64,000 nt of DNA from Paenibacillus oralis (GTDB taxonomy: Bacteria; Bacillota; Bacilli; Paenibacillales; Paenibacillaceae): NCBI RefSeq assembly GCF_003863965.1, contig NZ_RRCN01000001.1, forward strand, positions 1,249,406 to 1,313,405, in the 5' to 3' direction. Each line of letters opens with the position of its first letter. Within the stretch, counting starts at the first letter, position 1. This document shows, in pieces, positions 26,397-35,431 of the stretch. A program made the position numbers and the translations under genes. The notes under the pieces were generated by a model. It saw nothing but the letters and a program-made list of their open reading frames with translations, made no database searches and was not told the DNA's origin.

Positions 26397-28208
26397 TCAC
26401 GCCTCCCTGTCCAAGCCGTCTTGACACTCCAGAAGTTTGATCGGAATTTCGCAGGATACCTTCGTTCCCTGATGGGGCTTGCTGATAATGTCAAAGCGAA
26501 CCTGATCGCGGTAATAAAGCTCGAATCTGCGATAAACGTTGCGGATGCCGATGCTGCTCCCGGAGGCGCTTTCGCTGCGTACGGCCACCAGCATTTCCCG
26601 CAGCTGCTCCGGCTCGATTCCCTTACCGTTGTCGGAAATGACCATGCGCAGCCTGCCATCGGCCACGTACGCTTTGATCCGGATCAGCCCGAGCCCTTGC
26701 ACAGCTTGAATCCCATGCTTGCAGGCGTTCTCGACAAGCGGCTGAATGCTCATTTTCGGAATCTTGTAGTGCAGCGCCTCCTCCGCAATGTCAAACCGGT
26801 ATTCAAATTTGTCCCGGAAGCGGAATTTCTCGATTTTCAGATACATGTCGATAAACATCATTTCTTCCTGAAGCGTCACCAGGTCTTCCTTCCAGCTAAG
26901 CAGCCGCCGCAACAGCTTGGACAAGCTTTTGATGATGTCGGTCACATCGGAATAATTGTTTTTTGTACAGACGACCAGGATCGCATTAAGCGTGTTGAAC
27001 AGAAAATGCGGGTTCATTTGGCTTTGCAAAAAATTCAGCTCCGCGCGCACCCGTTCCATCTCCAGGCTTTTCTTCTGGATTTCCAGCTTGTATACGTCGT
27101 TGATCAGCGTGTTAATTCGCGCCGTCATGCGGTTGAAATGGCGGATCAAACCGCCGATTTCGTCCCGCCCCTCATCGATCCGGATGAGGTCGAACTTCTC
27201 GTTGCTCACCTTCTGCATATGCCGCGCCAGCCGCTTAACCCGGTAATGATAGGACCGCAGCATAACGTAAATAAAAACCGCCGTAAAAAAGGCAGCCGCA
27301 GCGGCCAGTATCCCGACAAAAATCCGCATGTCGAGCATCGCGTTTGTGACCCGGACTCCCTGTGGAATGCCGACCAGCCGCCAGCCTTTGACATACCGCG
27401 CGCTGCCGATGGCCACGGTTTTGACGCCTTTTTCCTGCATCTCCTCCGTCCATGCGAACTTGGTGTAACCGTTCGCGCCCCCGCTTTGGTAGCCGCTGGC
27501 CGCGGACATGATGATTTCGTCCTCCCCGTTGACCAGATACAAGTCCAGATAATCCTGCTCCCGCTTGATAACGTCATAAATTTTGCTGAGATCGATGTCG
27601 ATCCGCAGCAGCTTATCGTACCGGTCATAGGAATCGTAGGAATCCATACGTTCGATAACGCTCAAATACGGCTCGGTGTTCGACCAGTTGCTGGCCTGGG
27701 CCGCGCGGTACGCCGCGACGGAGACCTTATCGCCGGAGGCCTGCCAAAGGCGGTACCAGCCGCTGTTTTTCACCTGCTCATCGATGATATGGTAATTGCC
27801 GCCGGGAACGATGGTCGGATTGGCCGTATAAATCCCGATCCGTAAAATCTGGTTGTTGACCGGAATGTAGCTGGTCACCCGGTTGCGCAGCTGTTCGTCG
27901 AACGTCGCGTAGAAATCGAGCTGGCCGGAGTATTCCCGGTCGAGCATTTCATACAGCGCTTTATCCGTATTCAGCGCATGGCTGACGGCCACGCCTCCGT
28001 CGATAAAATCGTGAATGTCCTTTCGGGCCCGCTCCATGGAGATCTGCAGGTTCTGCTCCTCCCGCTCCATGATGAAATCGGACATCCGGGTCATAAACAG
28101 CAAAATGATTACCAAAATCGGCAGCAGCACGCCGACCAGATATATCAGCAAAAACTTGTAGTTGAGCGGAATATCGTTTACTTTTCCCCGAAATTTCAAT
28201 CTTGCCAT
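26397..28208 (-). CDS. Sensor histidine kinase (YesM type)
   Basis: A 603-residue membrane kinase. Transmembrane helices at about 18-40 and 295-320 bracket an extracellular Cache-like sensor; then HAMP (about 320-375), the His_kinase motif LNFLQSQMNPHFLFNTLNAI (phospho-His in NPHFLFN) and the ATPase core (SIQPLVENACKHG, ISDNGKGIEPEQL, IGIRNVYRRFELYY). ATG 28208 is the likely start; GTG two codons upstream is possible. It lies between two AraC-type response regulators in one operon. Confidence 0.92.
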   Translation of the reverse strand: MARLKFRGKVNDIPLNYKFLLIYLVGVLLPILVIILLFMTRMSDFIMEREEQNLQISMERARKDIHDFIDGGVAVSHALNTDKALYEMLDREYSGQLDFYATFDEQLRNRVTSYIPVNNQILRIGIYTANPTIVPGGNYHIIDEQVKNSGWYRLWQASGDKVSVAAYRAAQASNWSNTEPYLSVIERMDSYDSYDRYDKLLRIDIDLSKIYDVIKREQDYLDLYLVNGEDEIIMSAASGYQSGGANGYTKFAWTEEMQEKGVKTVAIGSARYVKGWRLVGIPQGVRVTNAMLDMRIFVGILAAAAAFFTAVFIYVMLRSYHYRVKRLARHMQKVSNEKFDLIRIDEGRDEIGGLIRHFNRMTARINTLINDVYKLEIQKKSLEMERVRAELNFLQSQMNPHFLFNTLNAILVVCTKNNYSDVTDIIKSLSKLLRRLLSWKEDLVTLQEEMMFIDMYLKIEKFRFRDKFEYRFDIAEEALHYKIPKMSIQPLVENACKHGIQAVQGLGLIRIKAYVADGRLRMVISDNGKGIEPEQLREMLVAVRSESASGSSIGIRNVYRRFELYYRDQVRFDIISKPHQGTKVSCEIPIKLLECQDGLDREA

Positions 28209-28223
28209 GCCCACCGTCCCCTA

Positions 28224-29765
28224 TTAATCCGCCCGCTTGTGTTCGAGCTCCTGCTTGTAAACCGAAGGCAGCACCCCAGTCGCCTGCTTGAATTTGCTGA
28301 GAAAATAATCCGTATTCGGATATCCGACCCGCAGGGCGATCTCGGAAATTTTCATCGGGGTGCGCTTCAGCAGCCGTTTGGCCTCTTCAATCCGCTTCAT
28401 ATTCAAATATTCGTTGAACGGTTTGCCCGTCTCCTTTTTGAACAATTGCCCCAAATAGGCAGGGTTCATGTGGAACTTTTGCGCCAAAGTCTGCAGCTTC
28501 AGCTTGCTGCTGTACGCCCCATCCACATACCGGATCACCTGAAAAATCGTATTGCTCTCGCTGCGGCGCTTGAGCTCGCCGATCTGAACCGCCGCTTCCA
28601 GGCACAGCCGATGCACGTACCGTTTCAATGTTGCGTAATCGGCCATGCCGCCAAGGCTCCCGCACTCCGCCTGCATACGCTTCATAAAAACGTCGGGATC
28701 GCCGTGGAATCCGGCCATTTGCCGGCAAAGGGTCAACTCCAAATTCGCGGCTTCCGCTAACGCCGCTGCGATTTCCGCCTGGCTGCAGGTTAGCGCCGCG
28801 AACGCTTCCTCGATGGCGGAACCGATCATCTCCGGCACCCCGGCTTCCACCAGCTCGGGCAGACGACGCAGCTGGCCCTTGTAGGCGGCAGCCTGCCGAA
28901 TCGCGGAAGCTGGGCCGCCATGAAAAAACAGCCCCGTTTTCCCCTGGCTGCGTTTCACTCTGTTCAGATCGAGCGCCTGCAAATACAGCTCTCGAAGCGA
29001 ACCGATCCCTTTGGCGATGCCGCTCACCGTCACGAGAGCCGGCTGCTTCCGCTCCTCAAGCTCGCGGTTGACGGCCAGCCCGATCTCTTCCAAGCGGGAT
29101 TCCGGCAGGTCCTCCGCGAGCAGGATTGCGCCCGTCCGCCCAGCCCGGTCCTGAAAAAACCGGCCGGCGGCCTGCACGAAAAAGGCGCCAACCCGCTGGC
29201 TTAAGCTATGCGCATCGGTCCCGGTATCAATCAGCACGCAGCGCAGCTCCGGCTCGCCCGGTAGGTCAAGCGACTTGGCGGCCTCGGTTTGCATTTCCGG
29301 ATCGTCTTCCCCCTGAATCACACGGTTGAGCAAGTTGTTCACGAACAGCGATCGTTTCCGGGGCATGCTGCGCTCCGCGGCCAGCTCATCCGTAATTTTC
29401 TGTCCGAGCTTGGCCAGAAGGGCTTCGATTTCTTCCTCGTCGATCGGTTTAAGCAAATAGTCCACAGCGCGTTGGCGCATCGCCGTAAGCGCGTAATTAA
29501 AATCGTCGTAGCCGCTTAAAATGACAAATTGGGGCGGCCTGTTCAGCGCCTGCTGGCTCCGTTCAATCAATTCGAGCCCGGTGATCGCCGGCATGTGGAT
29601 GTCCGTGAAAACCAGCTCCGGCCGGAGTTCCTCGATCATCGCCAGCGCCCGGGGGCCGTCCAGGGCTTCCCCGCAAACCCGGAAACCGTGTTTTTCCCAG
29701 TTCACCATCGTGCGCAACCCCTCCAGCACCCACGGCTCATCATCCACAAGAAGTACCTGCAGCAT
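28224..29765 (-). CDS. Response regulator with C-terminal AraC domain (YesN type), second copy
   Basis: A 513-residue regulator, first gene of the operon. Receiver about 1-120: LLVDDEPWV, ELVFTDIHMPAITG (phospho-Asp about 54) and YLLKPIDEEE. AraC domain about 410-513: LQTLAQKFHMNPAYLGQLFKK and ISEIALRVGYPNTDYFLSKF. AAGGAGCGATGCGAG before ATG 29765 sets the start. It resembles the regulator at 24826 in plan but clearly differs in sequence, so it is not a recent duplicate. One kinase serving two regulators, or an orphan one, is the likely arrangement. Confidence 0.9.
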   Translation of the reverse strand: MLQVLLVDDEPWVLEGLRTMVNWEKHGFRVCGEALDGPRALAMIEELRPELVFTDIHMPAITGLELIERSQQALNRPPQFVILSGYDDFNYALTAMRQRAVDYLLKPIDEEEIEALLAKLGQKITDELAAERSMPRKRSLFVNNLLNRVIQGEDDPEMQTEAAKSLDLPGEPELRCVLIDTGTDAHSLSQRVGAFFVQAAGRFFQDRAGRTGAILLAEDLPESRLEEIGLAVNRELEERKQPALVTVSGIAKGIGSLRELYLQALDLNRVKRSQGKTGLFFHGGPASAIRQAAAYKGQLRRLPELVEAGVPEMIGSAIEEAFAALTCSQAEIAAALAEAANLELTLCRQMAGFHGDPDVFMKRMQAECGSLGGMADYATLKRYVHRLCLEAAVQIGELKRRSESNTIFQVIRYVDGAYSSKLKLQTLAQKFHMNPAYLGQLFKKETGKPFNEYLNMKRIEEAKRLLKRTPMKISEIALRVGYPNTDYFLSKFKQATGVLPSVYKQELEHKRAD

Positions 29766-29955
29766 CTCGCATCGCTCCTTCTTCTTTTCGGACGTTTCAT
29801 ATGTCAATGCTGATCAGCCAAGCTTGTAAGCGTGTTCATGAAATAATTTAGCACATCCCCCGGAATGTGGAAACTAAAAAATCCCCTTTCATGTCACAAA
29901 TCGAGAAGAAACGGCAGTCATATAAGCGAAGTTAAAACATTAGGGAGGTGATGAA

Positions 29956-30558
29956 TTGGATAGCAAAACAGCGACTTCGATAAACCGGGCTGAGCGAAGA
30001 GCTATGGTTGATGAATGGGCCCGCCAGGCGCAAGCGGGCTCACAGGAAGCGTTTATCGAGATCACCCGCCACTTCGAAAGAGAGCTGTATATCTATTGTT
30101 ATTACCTGATTAGAGATCGCGAGGAAACCAAGGATGCGCTTCAGGACATTTTTATCCGGGCCTATCGAAATATAGGCAATTACCGCGGGGACTCCCCATT
30201 TTCGGCATGGCTGTACAAAATCGCCTACAATCACAGCATGGATATGCTGAAAAAGAAAAAACGGTATCAACGAATTGCCGACAGATACCAGAACGAAGCC
30301 AAATTATTCACCTACTCCGAACAGGAATCCGCCGTCATGGAATTGCTGGATCCGCTGACCCCCAGCGAACGAAATCTTGTGCTGTTAAAAGCGGTGGAGC
30401 AGTACACTTTCGAGGAGATCGGGCAGATTATGGACTGCAAGCCGGCCACATTACGGAAACAATATGAGCGCATCCGCAACAAACTAGTCCAATACAAACG
30501 GAAGAAGGAGGGACCGAAAATTGAAGCAAATATCCGATCCAGCAAAGCAGGTTACTGA
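29956..30558 (+). CDS. ECF-type RNA polymerase sigma factor
   Basis: A 200-residue sigma-70 family protein. Sigma2 spans about 25-100 (EETKDALQDIFIRAYRNIGNYRG and SAWLYKIAYNHSMDMLKKK); sigma4 about 125-185 (LTPSERNLVLLKAVEQYTFEEIGQIM then TLRKQYERIRNKL). The start is TTG at 29956, after GGGAGGTGAT; an ATG five bases earlier is out of frame. It overlaps the anti-sigma gene by 38 bp. The sequence TGTCAC-N21-TCATATAA upstream (about 29892-29925) could be a self-recognised promoter but is weak evidence. Confidence 0.93.
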   Translation: MDSKTATSINRAERRAMVDEWARQAQAGSQEAFIEITRHFERELYIYCYYLIRDREETKDALQDIFIRAYRNIGNYRGDSPFSAWLYKIAYNHSMDMLKKKKRYQRIADRYQNEAKLFTYSEQESAVMELLDPLTPSERNLVLLKAVEQYTFEEIGQIMDCKPATLRKQYERIRNKLVQYKRKKEGPKIEANIRSSKAGY

Positions 30559-31693
30559 CAACCTGGAATATATGATTCAAAATACGGAAGTTCCGGAACT
30601 AAACTTGGGAGAAAGGATTGTTGAACAAATGAACCATGCAAATACAGAGTTGAACCGGCGTAATCGCAGCAAAAATAACCGGATAAAAAGAGTGGTGGCT
30701 GCCTCGGGCGTAGCCGCGGCTTTAGGTTTTGGGATCATCGGCAGCGGGTTCGTATCCCCGGTCATGGCCAACGCGCTGAGCCAGGTTCCGCTCATCGGCA
30801 ACATCTTTCAGCAGTATGGTGATCCGGGGCTGCAAGCAAGTGTAGCCAACGGATTGTATCAGCCCGTCCAAGCCAAAGACAGCCACAATGATATGACCTT
30901 TGAAAGCACCGGTTATATCTATGATGGAACCCGTATCTCCATTGCCCTAAAAAGAGACGGTCAAGCGGATGCCAAACTGCTTGGCGAGCGCATGGACAAC
31001 GGTGACACGGACATCAGCGGCAAAGGGGTCCTTAAAGATATACGTATGTACATTAACGGCAAGGAGTATTTTACAGGAAGTTATACCATGTCGGACGGAG
31101 ATACCCGGGATACGGCCATTCTGGAATTCAACGACTCCCTCCCTATCACCCTGCCTAATGCTGATCCAGATGATGTGAGACGGCCAGAACCGCTGGGCGA
31201 TTCCTTCGAGTTAAAGCTTGAAGCGACCTTAACCGGTGCTGAGCAACCTTATGTCTTGACGTTCCCGGTGAAGAAAAACACCGAAAACCTCGTCTTGAAG
31301 CCGGAAGCGGTTAAATCCCATGACGGATTCCGCTTTGCTCTGGACAAGCTGGAATTGACGCCGATCACGACACGTTTGACCATAACCGGCCAAGGAGAGC
31401 TTGCCAGCCTCGGGGATGAATACAAACTTCCGGATGAAGAGCTGTATGCCGGCAAACATCGGTTTGGATTCGACATCTGCGATGAGAGCAACAACCTGCT
31501 GGAGGAACTTCCGGGTAACCTTATGAACTTTATTGGCGGGCAATATGTGTTCGACTACAGTTTCACGCCGTTTAAAGAGACGCCGAAATCGATTACGATC
31601 AAGCCTTATGTGCTGAGCCAAGACAAATCTTCCGGCAAATACAAAGAAAAGAAATACCTCAGCGAGTTGGAATTCCACGTGGATGTAAATTAG
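30521..31693 (+). CDS. Membrane anti-sigma factor with DUF4179 domain
   Basis: A 390-residue protein overlapping the sigma gene; start TTG at 30521 after GAAGGAGGG. A short cytoplasmic N terminus (about 1-50) should bind the sigma factor; one transmembrane helix follows (VVAASGVAAALGFGIIGSGF, about 48-70). The outside part contains the DUF4179 segment (LSQVPLIGNIFQQYGDPGLQASVANG) and a further beta-rich DUF5643-like domain. Gene order and overlap are those of sigma/anti-sigma pairs of Bacilli. The signal that releases the sigma factor is not apparent. Confidence 0.88.
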   Translation: MKQISDPAKQVTDNLEYMIQNTEVPELNLGERIVEQMNHANTELNRRNRSKNNRIKRVVAASGVAAALGFGIIGSGFVSPVMANALSQVPLIGNIFQQYGDPGLQASVANGLYQPVQAKDSHNDMTFESTGYIYDGTRISIALKRDGQADAKLLGERMDNGDTDISGKGVLKDIRMYINGKEYFTGSYTMSDGDTRDTAILEFNDSLPITLPNADPDDVRRPEPLGDSFELKLEATLTGAEQPYVLTFPVKKNTENLVLKPEAVKSHDGFRFALDKLELTPITTRLTITGQGELASLGDEYKLPDEELYAGKHRFGFDICDESNNLLEELPGNLMNFIGGQYVFDYSFTPFKETPKSITIKPYVLSQDKSSGKYKEKKYLSELEFHVDVN

Positions 31694-31713
31694 CGGCAAA
31701 TCCATATATTAGC

Positions 31714-31753
31714 GAATGCTCGGCCCTTACAGCGGCGCCGGGCCTTTGCATAT
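31714..31753 (+). terminator. Weak terminator after the anti-sigma gene
   Basis: ATGC-TCGGCCC pairs with GGGCC-TTTGCAT and is followed by ATTTTG. The stem is imperfect and the tail short. Confidence 0.4.
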
Positions 31754-31828
31754 TTTGGGCGGGAATCCTTGTTCGGCAAAAATAAAACCAATCCATAGAG
31801 GTGATGCAAGGGTATCCGGCGCACGGAA

Positions 31829-32024
31829 ATAACGGTAATTTGTGTGCCTATTTCTTGAGATTCGCCCTTCACTCGCGAAATAGCGGAACTTTTTGTCCCT
31901 ATTCTTCTGCCAAGCATGGGAAAGGGCGTCTTTGTCAGCTCATCACCCAAGATAGCGATAAAAAATTCCTCTATTTTCCCTGAACCCTTTTTTCGCCGAA
32001 AATAACGCCCTTTTTTACCGCTAT
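31829..32024. repeat. Intergenic module repeat, family D copy 2
   Basis: Modules ATAACGG/ATAGCGG-N11-CTAT at 31829 and 31880 (forward), 31952 and 32002 (inverted). Pitch is 51/72/50. It lies 150 bp from family A copy 2 in the same convergent intergenic region. Confidence 0.82.
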
Positions 32025-32174
32025 TGCTGCTGCGGTTCCGGGTAGCATCCGCAATCATAACCACGCGCCCCCTCCTTGCCCGAAAATAAGAAAAACGCCT
32101 GACGGCGTCCTTTAATGGCTCTAACTTCTACTTTGGAGCGATTGGAGGCTCTTCCTAAACTTTGGACGCTGCTC

Positions 32175-32357
32175 TAACGGACACCAGCGGCCTTATCCGC
32201 CCATTTCCCGGGTATTTCCCAGGCTAACGGACACCAATGACCTTATTTCGCTCTAAACCCGTTCATCCAGGCCGATTTGAGATAAATAAGAGCATCTGTG
32301 TCCGTTACGCTTTGCAAACCTCCGTTTTTCCTCAAATAACGGCTCTGGTGTCCCTTA
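32175..32357. repeat. Intergenic module repeat, family A copy 2
   Basis: Modules at 32175, 32225 (forward), 32284 and 32334 (inverted). Pitch is 50/59/50, length 183 bp. Nearly identical to the copy at 7754, including spacers and short flanks (GCTGCTC before, GCCCCCAG after), so one is a recent duplicate of the other. Confidence 0.87.
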
Positions 32358-32370
32358 GCCCCCAGTAAGG

Positions 32371-32404
32371 TTAAAAAAATCCTCTCCCAAACAGGAAGAG
32401 GATT
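32371..32404 (-). terminator. Terminator of the mhqNOD operon
   Basis: On the minus strand AATCCTCT and AGAGGATT enclose an 11-base loop and are followed by TTTTTAA. It begins 14 bp after the mhqD stop. Confidence 0.8.
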
Positions 32405-32417
32405 AAATTGACATCAA

Positions 32418-33035
32418 TTACGAAAAGTTTTGCCGGAACCAAGCGGCGGCAGCATCCACTTCAGTTGGCGTCAACTGATGGCCGTAGGGTTCCCAATGAA
32501 CGTGCACGTCGGCCCCAGCCCCGCTTAATAGCCGCTCCAGCTCCTCGGTTTCCCGCACCGGGGACATGGCGTCGTGACGCCCCGCCCCGATAAAGACCGG
32601 CAGCCCGCTCATGTCCGGCAGCTCCAGGCTGCGGCGCGGCACCATCGGATGGTGCAAAATCGCGCCCCGAAGCGCCTGCGGATAATGGAACAACAGGCTG
32701 GCCGCAATGTTTGCTCCGTTCGAGTAACCGACCGCGACCAAAGCGCGGCGGTCAAACCCATATTGCTCCGCCGCTTCGTCCAGGAAGTCATTGAGCTCCC
32801 GCGTGCGGAGCACGAGATCCTCCTCGTCAAAGACACCAGCCGCCAGCCGCCGGAAAAACCGCGGCATCCCGTTCTCGAGCACGTTGCCTCTCACGCCCAG
32901 CACCGGCGACGCAGGCGAAATGATCTCGGCCAGCGGCAGCAGATCGGTTTCCGTCCCGCCGGTGCCGTGAAGCAGGAGCAGCGGAGGAGCCGCCCGCTCG
33001 CCGCTCCCCATACCCGGCTTGAAAATATGCTTCAT
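32418..33035 (-). CDS. mhqD: Carboxylesterase/phospholipase-like hydrolase
   Basis: A 205-residue alpha/beta hydrolase. The oxyanion strand LLLHGTGG (about 19-26), nucleophile Ser in GYSNGAN, Asp in GRHDAMSPV and His in PYGHQLT form the catalytic set. It is the third gene of an mhqN-mhqO-mhqD operon as in B. subtilis, where it is induced by methylhydroquinone and other quinones. ATG 33035 overlaps the mhqO stop (TGATG) and has AGGAGG seven bases upstream. The true substrate is not established. Confidence 0.87.
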   Translation of the reverse strand: MKHIFKPGMGSGERAAPPLLLLHGTGGTETDLLPLAEIISPASPVLGVRGNVLENGMPRFFRRLAAGVFDEEDLVLRTRELNDFLDEAAEQYGFDRRALVAVGYSNGANIAASLLFHYPQALRGAILHHPMVPRRSLELPDMSGLPVFIGAGRHDAMSPVRETEELERLLSGAGADVHVHWEPYGHQLTPTEVDAAAAWFRQNFS

Positions 33036-33982
33036 CACAGGTCCTCCTCAAGTACCCGTACTTCGATCGGGGTTAAGTTTTGCTCGATCGCCTCGCGTTG
33101 CGGTTCGTACCATGCCGGCAGCATCAGCTTTTCGCCCAAATGCTCCGAATCTTCGTCATTCGCAAAGCCCGGCGGGTTCGTGGCGACTTCGAACAAGATG
33201 CCCCCTTCCTCCCGGAAGTATAGCGCGTGAAAATACTGCCGGTCGACGATCGGCGTCGGCCGGTACCCTTGCTCGGCGACCCGCTCTCTCCATTCTTCAT
33301 GCTCGGCGAAATCGCGGGCCCGCCAAGCGATATGGTGTACCGTACCGGCACCGCCCGCGCCGTATTCCATCGGCTTCACGTTGACGTCGATGACGTCGCC
33401 CAGGTCTCCCTCCGCTTTAAAGCGGGCATAAAAATCGTCTTCGCCGAGCTTTTTCAGGCCCATTACATGCTCCAGCAGACCGGCCGTTTTGCCGGGAGCC
33501 GCGCTGTACAGCACTGCGCCGCCAAAGCCTTTGATCGCTTTGTCCGCCGGAACGCCGCCGAACGACCAGGTGCTGAGCGGTCCGGCCGCCCGTTCGACCA
33601 ACTCGATCTGCAGTCCGTCCCCATCGCGGAAATGCAAATACGTTTCGCCGAAGCGGTGCGTGTCGGTCGTGGAAATGCCGAATTTCCGCAGCCGTTCCCG
33701 CCAGAACGGCATCGCGCCCTCCGGAATGGCGTACACGGTAACCCCCACCTGGCCGGCTCCGACCCGTCCGCGCCGGGCTCCCGCCGTCGGGAAAAACGTC
33801 ATAATCGATCCCGGACTGCCCGCTTCATCGCCAAAATACAGATGGTACACTTCCGGCGCGTCGAAATTGATCGTTTTTTTGACCAAACGCAATCCGAGCA
33901 CGCCCGAATAAAAATCGACATTTTTCTGCGGATCGGAGGCAAAAGCCGTAATATGGTGAATCCCTGTCGTCGGTTGAATCAT
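33035..33982 (-). CDS. mhqO: Ring-cleaving dioxygenase of the glyoxalase/VOC fold
   Basis: A 315-residue protein with two VOC modules. Metal ligands are expected in IHHITAFASD (His about 9-10), VHHIAWRARD (about 215) and the Glu in GGILFEVATNPPGF (about 265). It opens the ring of hydroquinone-like compounds using Fe(II) and oxygen and is the second gene of mhqNOD. AAGGAGTGATCAGTC precedes the ATG. The family also includes uncharacterised VOC proteins, but the operon context makes MhqO the best call. Confidence 0.9.
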   Translation of the reverse strand: MIQPTTGIHHITAFASDPQKNVDFYSGVLGLRLVKKTINFDAPEVYHLYFGDEAGSPGSIMTFFPTAGARRGRVGAGQVGVTVYAIPEGAMPFWRERLRKFGISTTDTHRFGETYLHFRDGDGLQIELVERAAGPLSTWSFGGVPADKAIKGFGGAVLYSAAPGKTAGLLEHVMGLKKLGEDDFYARFKAEGDLGDVIDVNVKPMEYGAGGAGTVHHIAWRARDFAEHEEWRERVAEQGYRPTPIVDRQYFHALYFREEGGILFEVATNPPGFANDEDSEHLGEKLMLPAWYEPQREAIEQNLTPIEVRVLEEDL

Positions 33983-34018
33983 GACTGATCACTCCTTGTT
34001 TTGTGGGTAATTTTCGTT

Positions 34019-34651
34019 TCAAAACTTGTTGTAGCTGACAAACTCCCGAACCGGTTTGCGGTAACCGCGCGGGCGGAAGCTGGAAGTATCCTCCTTGCCG
34101 ATCGCGATAAGCATGGCCGGGATGTAATTGTCCGGGACCTGCAGCAGCTTGCGCATTTCGTCCGGGTCAAAGCCGATCATCGGGCATGTGTCCCAGCCTT
34201 TGTCTTTGGCGATCAGCATAAACTGCATGGCCGACAGGCTGGCGCTGCGAATCGCTTCGTCCCGCATAAATTCCTCGCCCCGGCTCTCATAAAAACCGAT
34301 CGTGGACGAGACGAGCTGATCGTATTCCTGCTTGCTGAGCACGCCCAGGTTAAGCAGCCCTTCGTTCATCGCCGCGGCGTCCTTGTGGGCGTCGAGCTTG
34401 CCCAGCACCAGGATCACCGCCGACGCGGTCCGGACTTTGTATTGTTTTTCCGCCGCTTCGTACACTTTCTCCTTCAGATCGGGGTCTTTCACGACCACAT
34501 AATGCGCATGCTGCAGATTAAACGCCGACGGGGCGTATTTAACAAGGTTGAACATCTCGTCCAATTCCTTGTTATCCATTTCCACCCCCGGGATAAATTT
34601 ATTCGCCGAACGGCGGGATTTAAGTAATGATGTAAAATCATGATCAGTCAT
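34019..34651 (-). CDS. mhqN: NAD(P)H-dependent FMN nitroreductase
   Basis: A 210-residue nitroreductase-family protein. The FMN-binding start RRSANKFIPG (about 13-22), YAPSAFNLQHAHYVVV and the C-terminal RPRGYRKPVREFV are visible. It reduces quinones or nitroaromatics and is the first gene of the mhqNOD operon, 36 bp before mhqO. AAGGAGGAGCAAGT sets the start. A putative MhqR operator lies 50 bp upstream. Confidence 0.9.
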   Translation of the reverse strand: MTDHDFTSLLKSRRSANKFIPGVEMDNKELDEMFNLVKYAPSAFNLQHAHYVVVKDPDLKEKVYEAAEKQYKVRTASAVILVLGKLDAHKDAAAMNEGLLNLGVLSKQEYDQLVSSTIGFYESRGEEFMRDEAIRSASLSAMQFMLIAKDKGWDTCPMIGFDPDEMRKLLQVPDNYIPAMLIAIGKEDTSSFRPRGYRKPVREFVSYNKF

Positions 34652-34700
34652 ACTTGCTCCTCCTTCACCTTGAAAATGTGGAATGTATACATTTGAAGAA

Positions 34701-34719
34701 TCTCTATATTAAGATATTA
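34701..34719. promoter_or_regulatory. Candidate MhqR operator upstream of mhqN
   Basis: TCTCTATATTAAGATATTA at 34701-34719 shares ATATTAAGATATTA with the site at 35361 upstream of mhqR. Confidence 0.5.
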
Positions 34720-34812
34720 GAGCGGCAGTAGGTCGGGGTCATCCAAAAGACGCCCCAGCGATCCATGCAGCGAACCTATCGTTTCAACTCACCGTCAACG
34801 ATCGAATCTTGC

Positions 34813-35271
34813 CTACTTGAAGCTTTCTTCCTTATAGCTGTCCTCGGCATGCTTGCCCAGTTTTTTTAACAGTTTAGAGGCCGTTTGCATTTCCTCCAGC
34901 GATAGTCCGCCCATCACCTCTCCGATCAGTTTCGAATGCCGGGGGAACACTTCTTCTATAAATTGCTTGCCCTGCTCGGTAATTTCCGCATACACCAGAC
35001 GCCGGTCTTCCTTGCAGGTCCTACGGGCCACAAATCCCTTCTTCTCCAGCTTGTCGACCGTATACGTAATATTACCGCTGCTCATCAGCACTTTGTTGCC
35101 GATCTGCTGGGTCGGCTGGCGCCCCTTGTGGTACAGCAGCTCCAACACGCCGAATTCGGTGCGGGTCAAACCGTACTCGCGGATCGATTTGTCGCTGTGC
35201 GCATGCACCCACTGGCTTGCCCGGGATAGTACGACCAACAGGTGCAAAGCTTCGGTCTGCACTCTATCCAT
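34813..35271 (-). CDS. mhqR: MarR-family repressor of the mhq operon
   Basis: A 152-residue winged-helix repressor. The fold is readable: helix SRASQWVHAHSDKSIREYGL, recognition region TQQIGNKVLMSSGNITYTVDKLEKKGFVAR (about 50-79) and the wing KEDRRLVYAEITEQG. It is closest in plan to B. subtilis MhqR. Unlike B. subtilis, the gene directly precedes mhqNOD in the same orientation, 160 bp upstream. Similar AT-rich dyads stand before both, so it probably represses itself and the operon. No conserved N-terminal redox cysteine is seen; the only cysteine is in RRTCKED. Confidence 0.87.
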   Translation of the reverse strand: MDRVQTEALHLLVVLSRASQWVHAHSDKSIREYGLTRTEFGVLELLYHKGRQPTQQIGNKVLMSSGNITYTVDKLEKKGFVARRTCKEDRRLVYAEITEQGKQFIEEVFPRHSKLIGEVMGGLSLEEMQTASKLLKKLGKHAEDSYKEESFK

Positions 35272-35360
35272 GCCGGTTCACCTCCACTTGTTCATGTAAA
35301 TACATTTTTCTTAGATGATACGCAATTTCCTTGAGTCTTTAAGAATCTTAAATCTATTTG

Positions 35361-35379
35361 TCTTAATATTAAGATATTA
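35361..35379. promoter_or_regulatory. Candidate MhqR operator upstream of mhqR
   Basis: The perfect 14-bp palindrome TCTTAATATTAAGA at 35361-35374 continues as TATTA, as does the site before mhqN. It lies about 90 bp before the mhqR start. Confidence 0.55.
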
Positions 35380-35431
35380 TCCTGGCGATGTCAAGCCTTT
35401 TGTTTAAAAGAAGCAGAGACACTGCCGCGAA

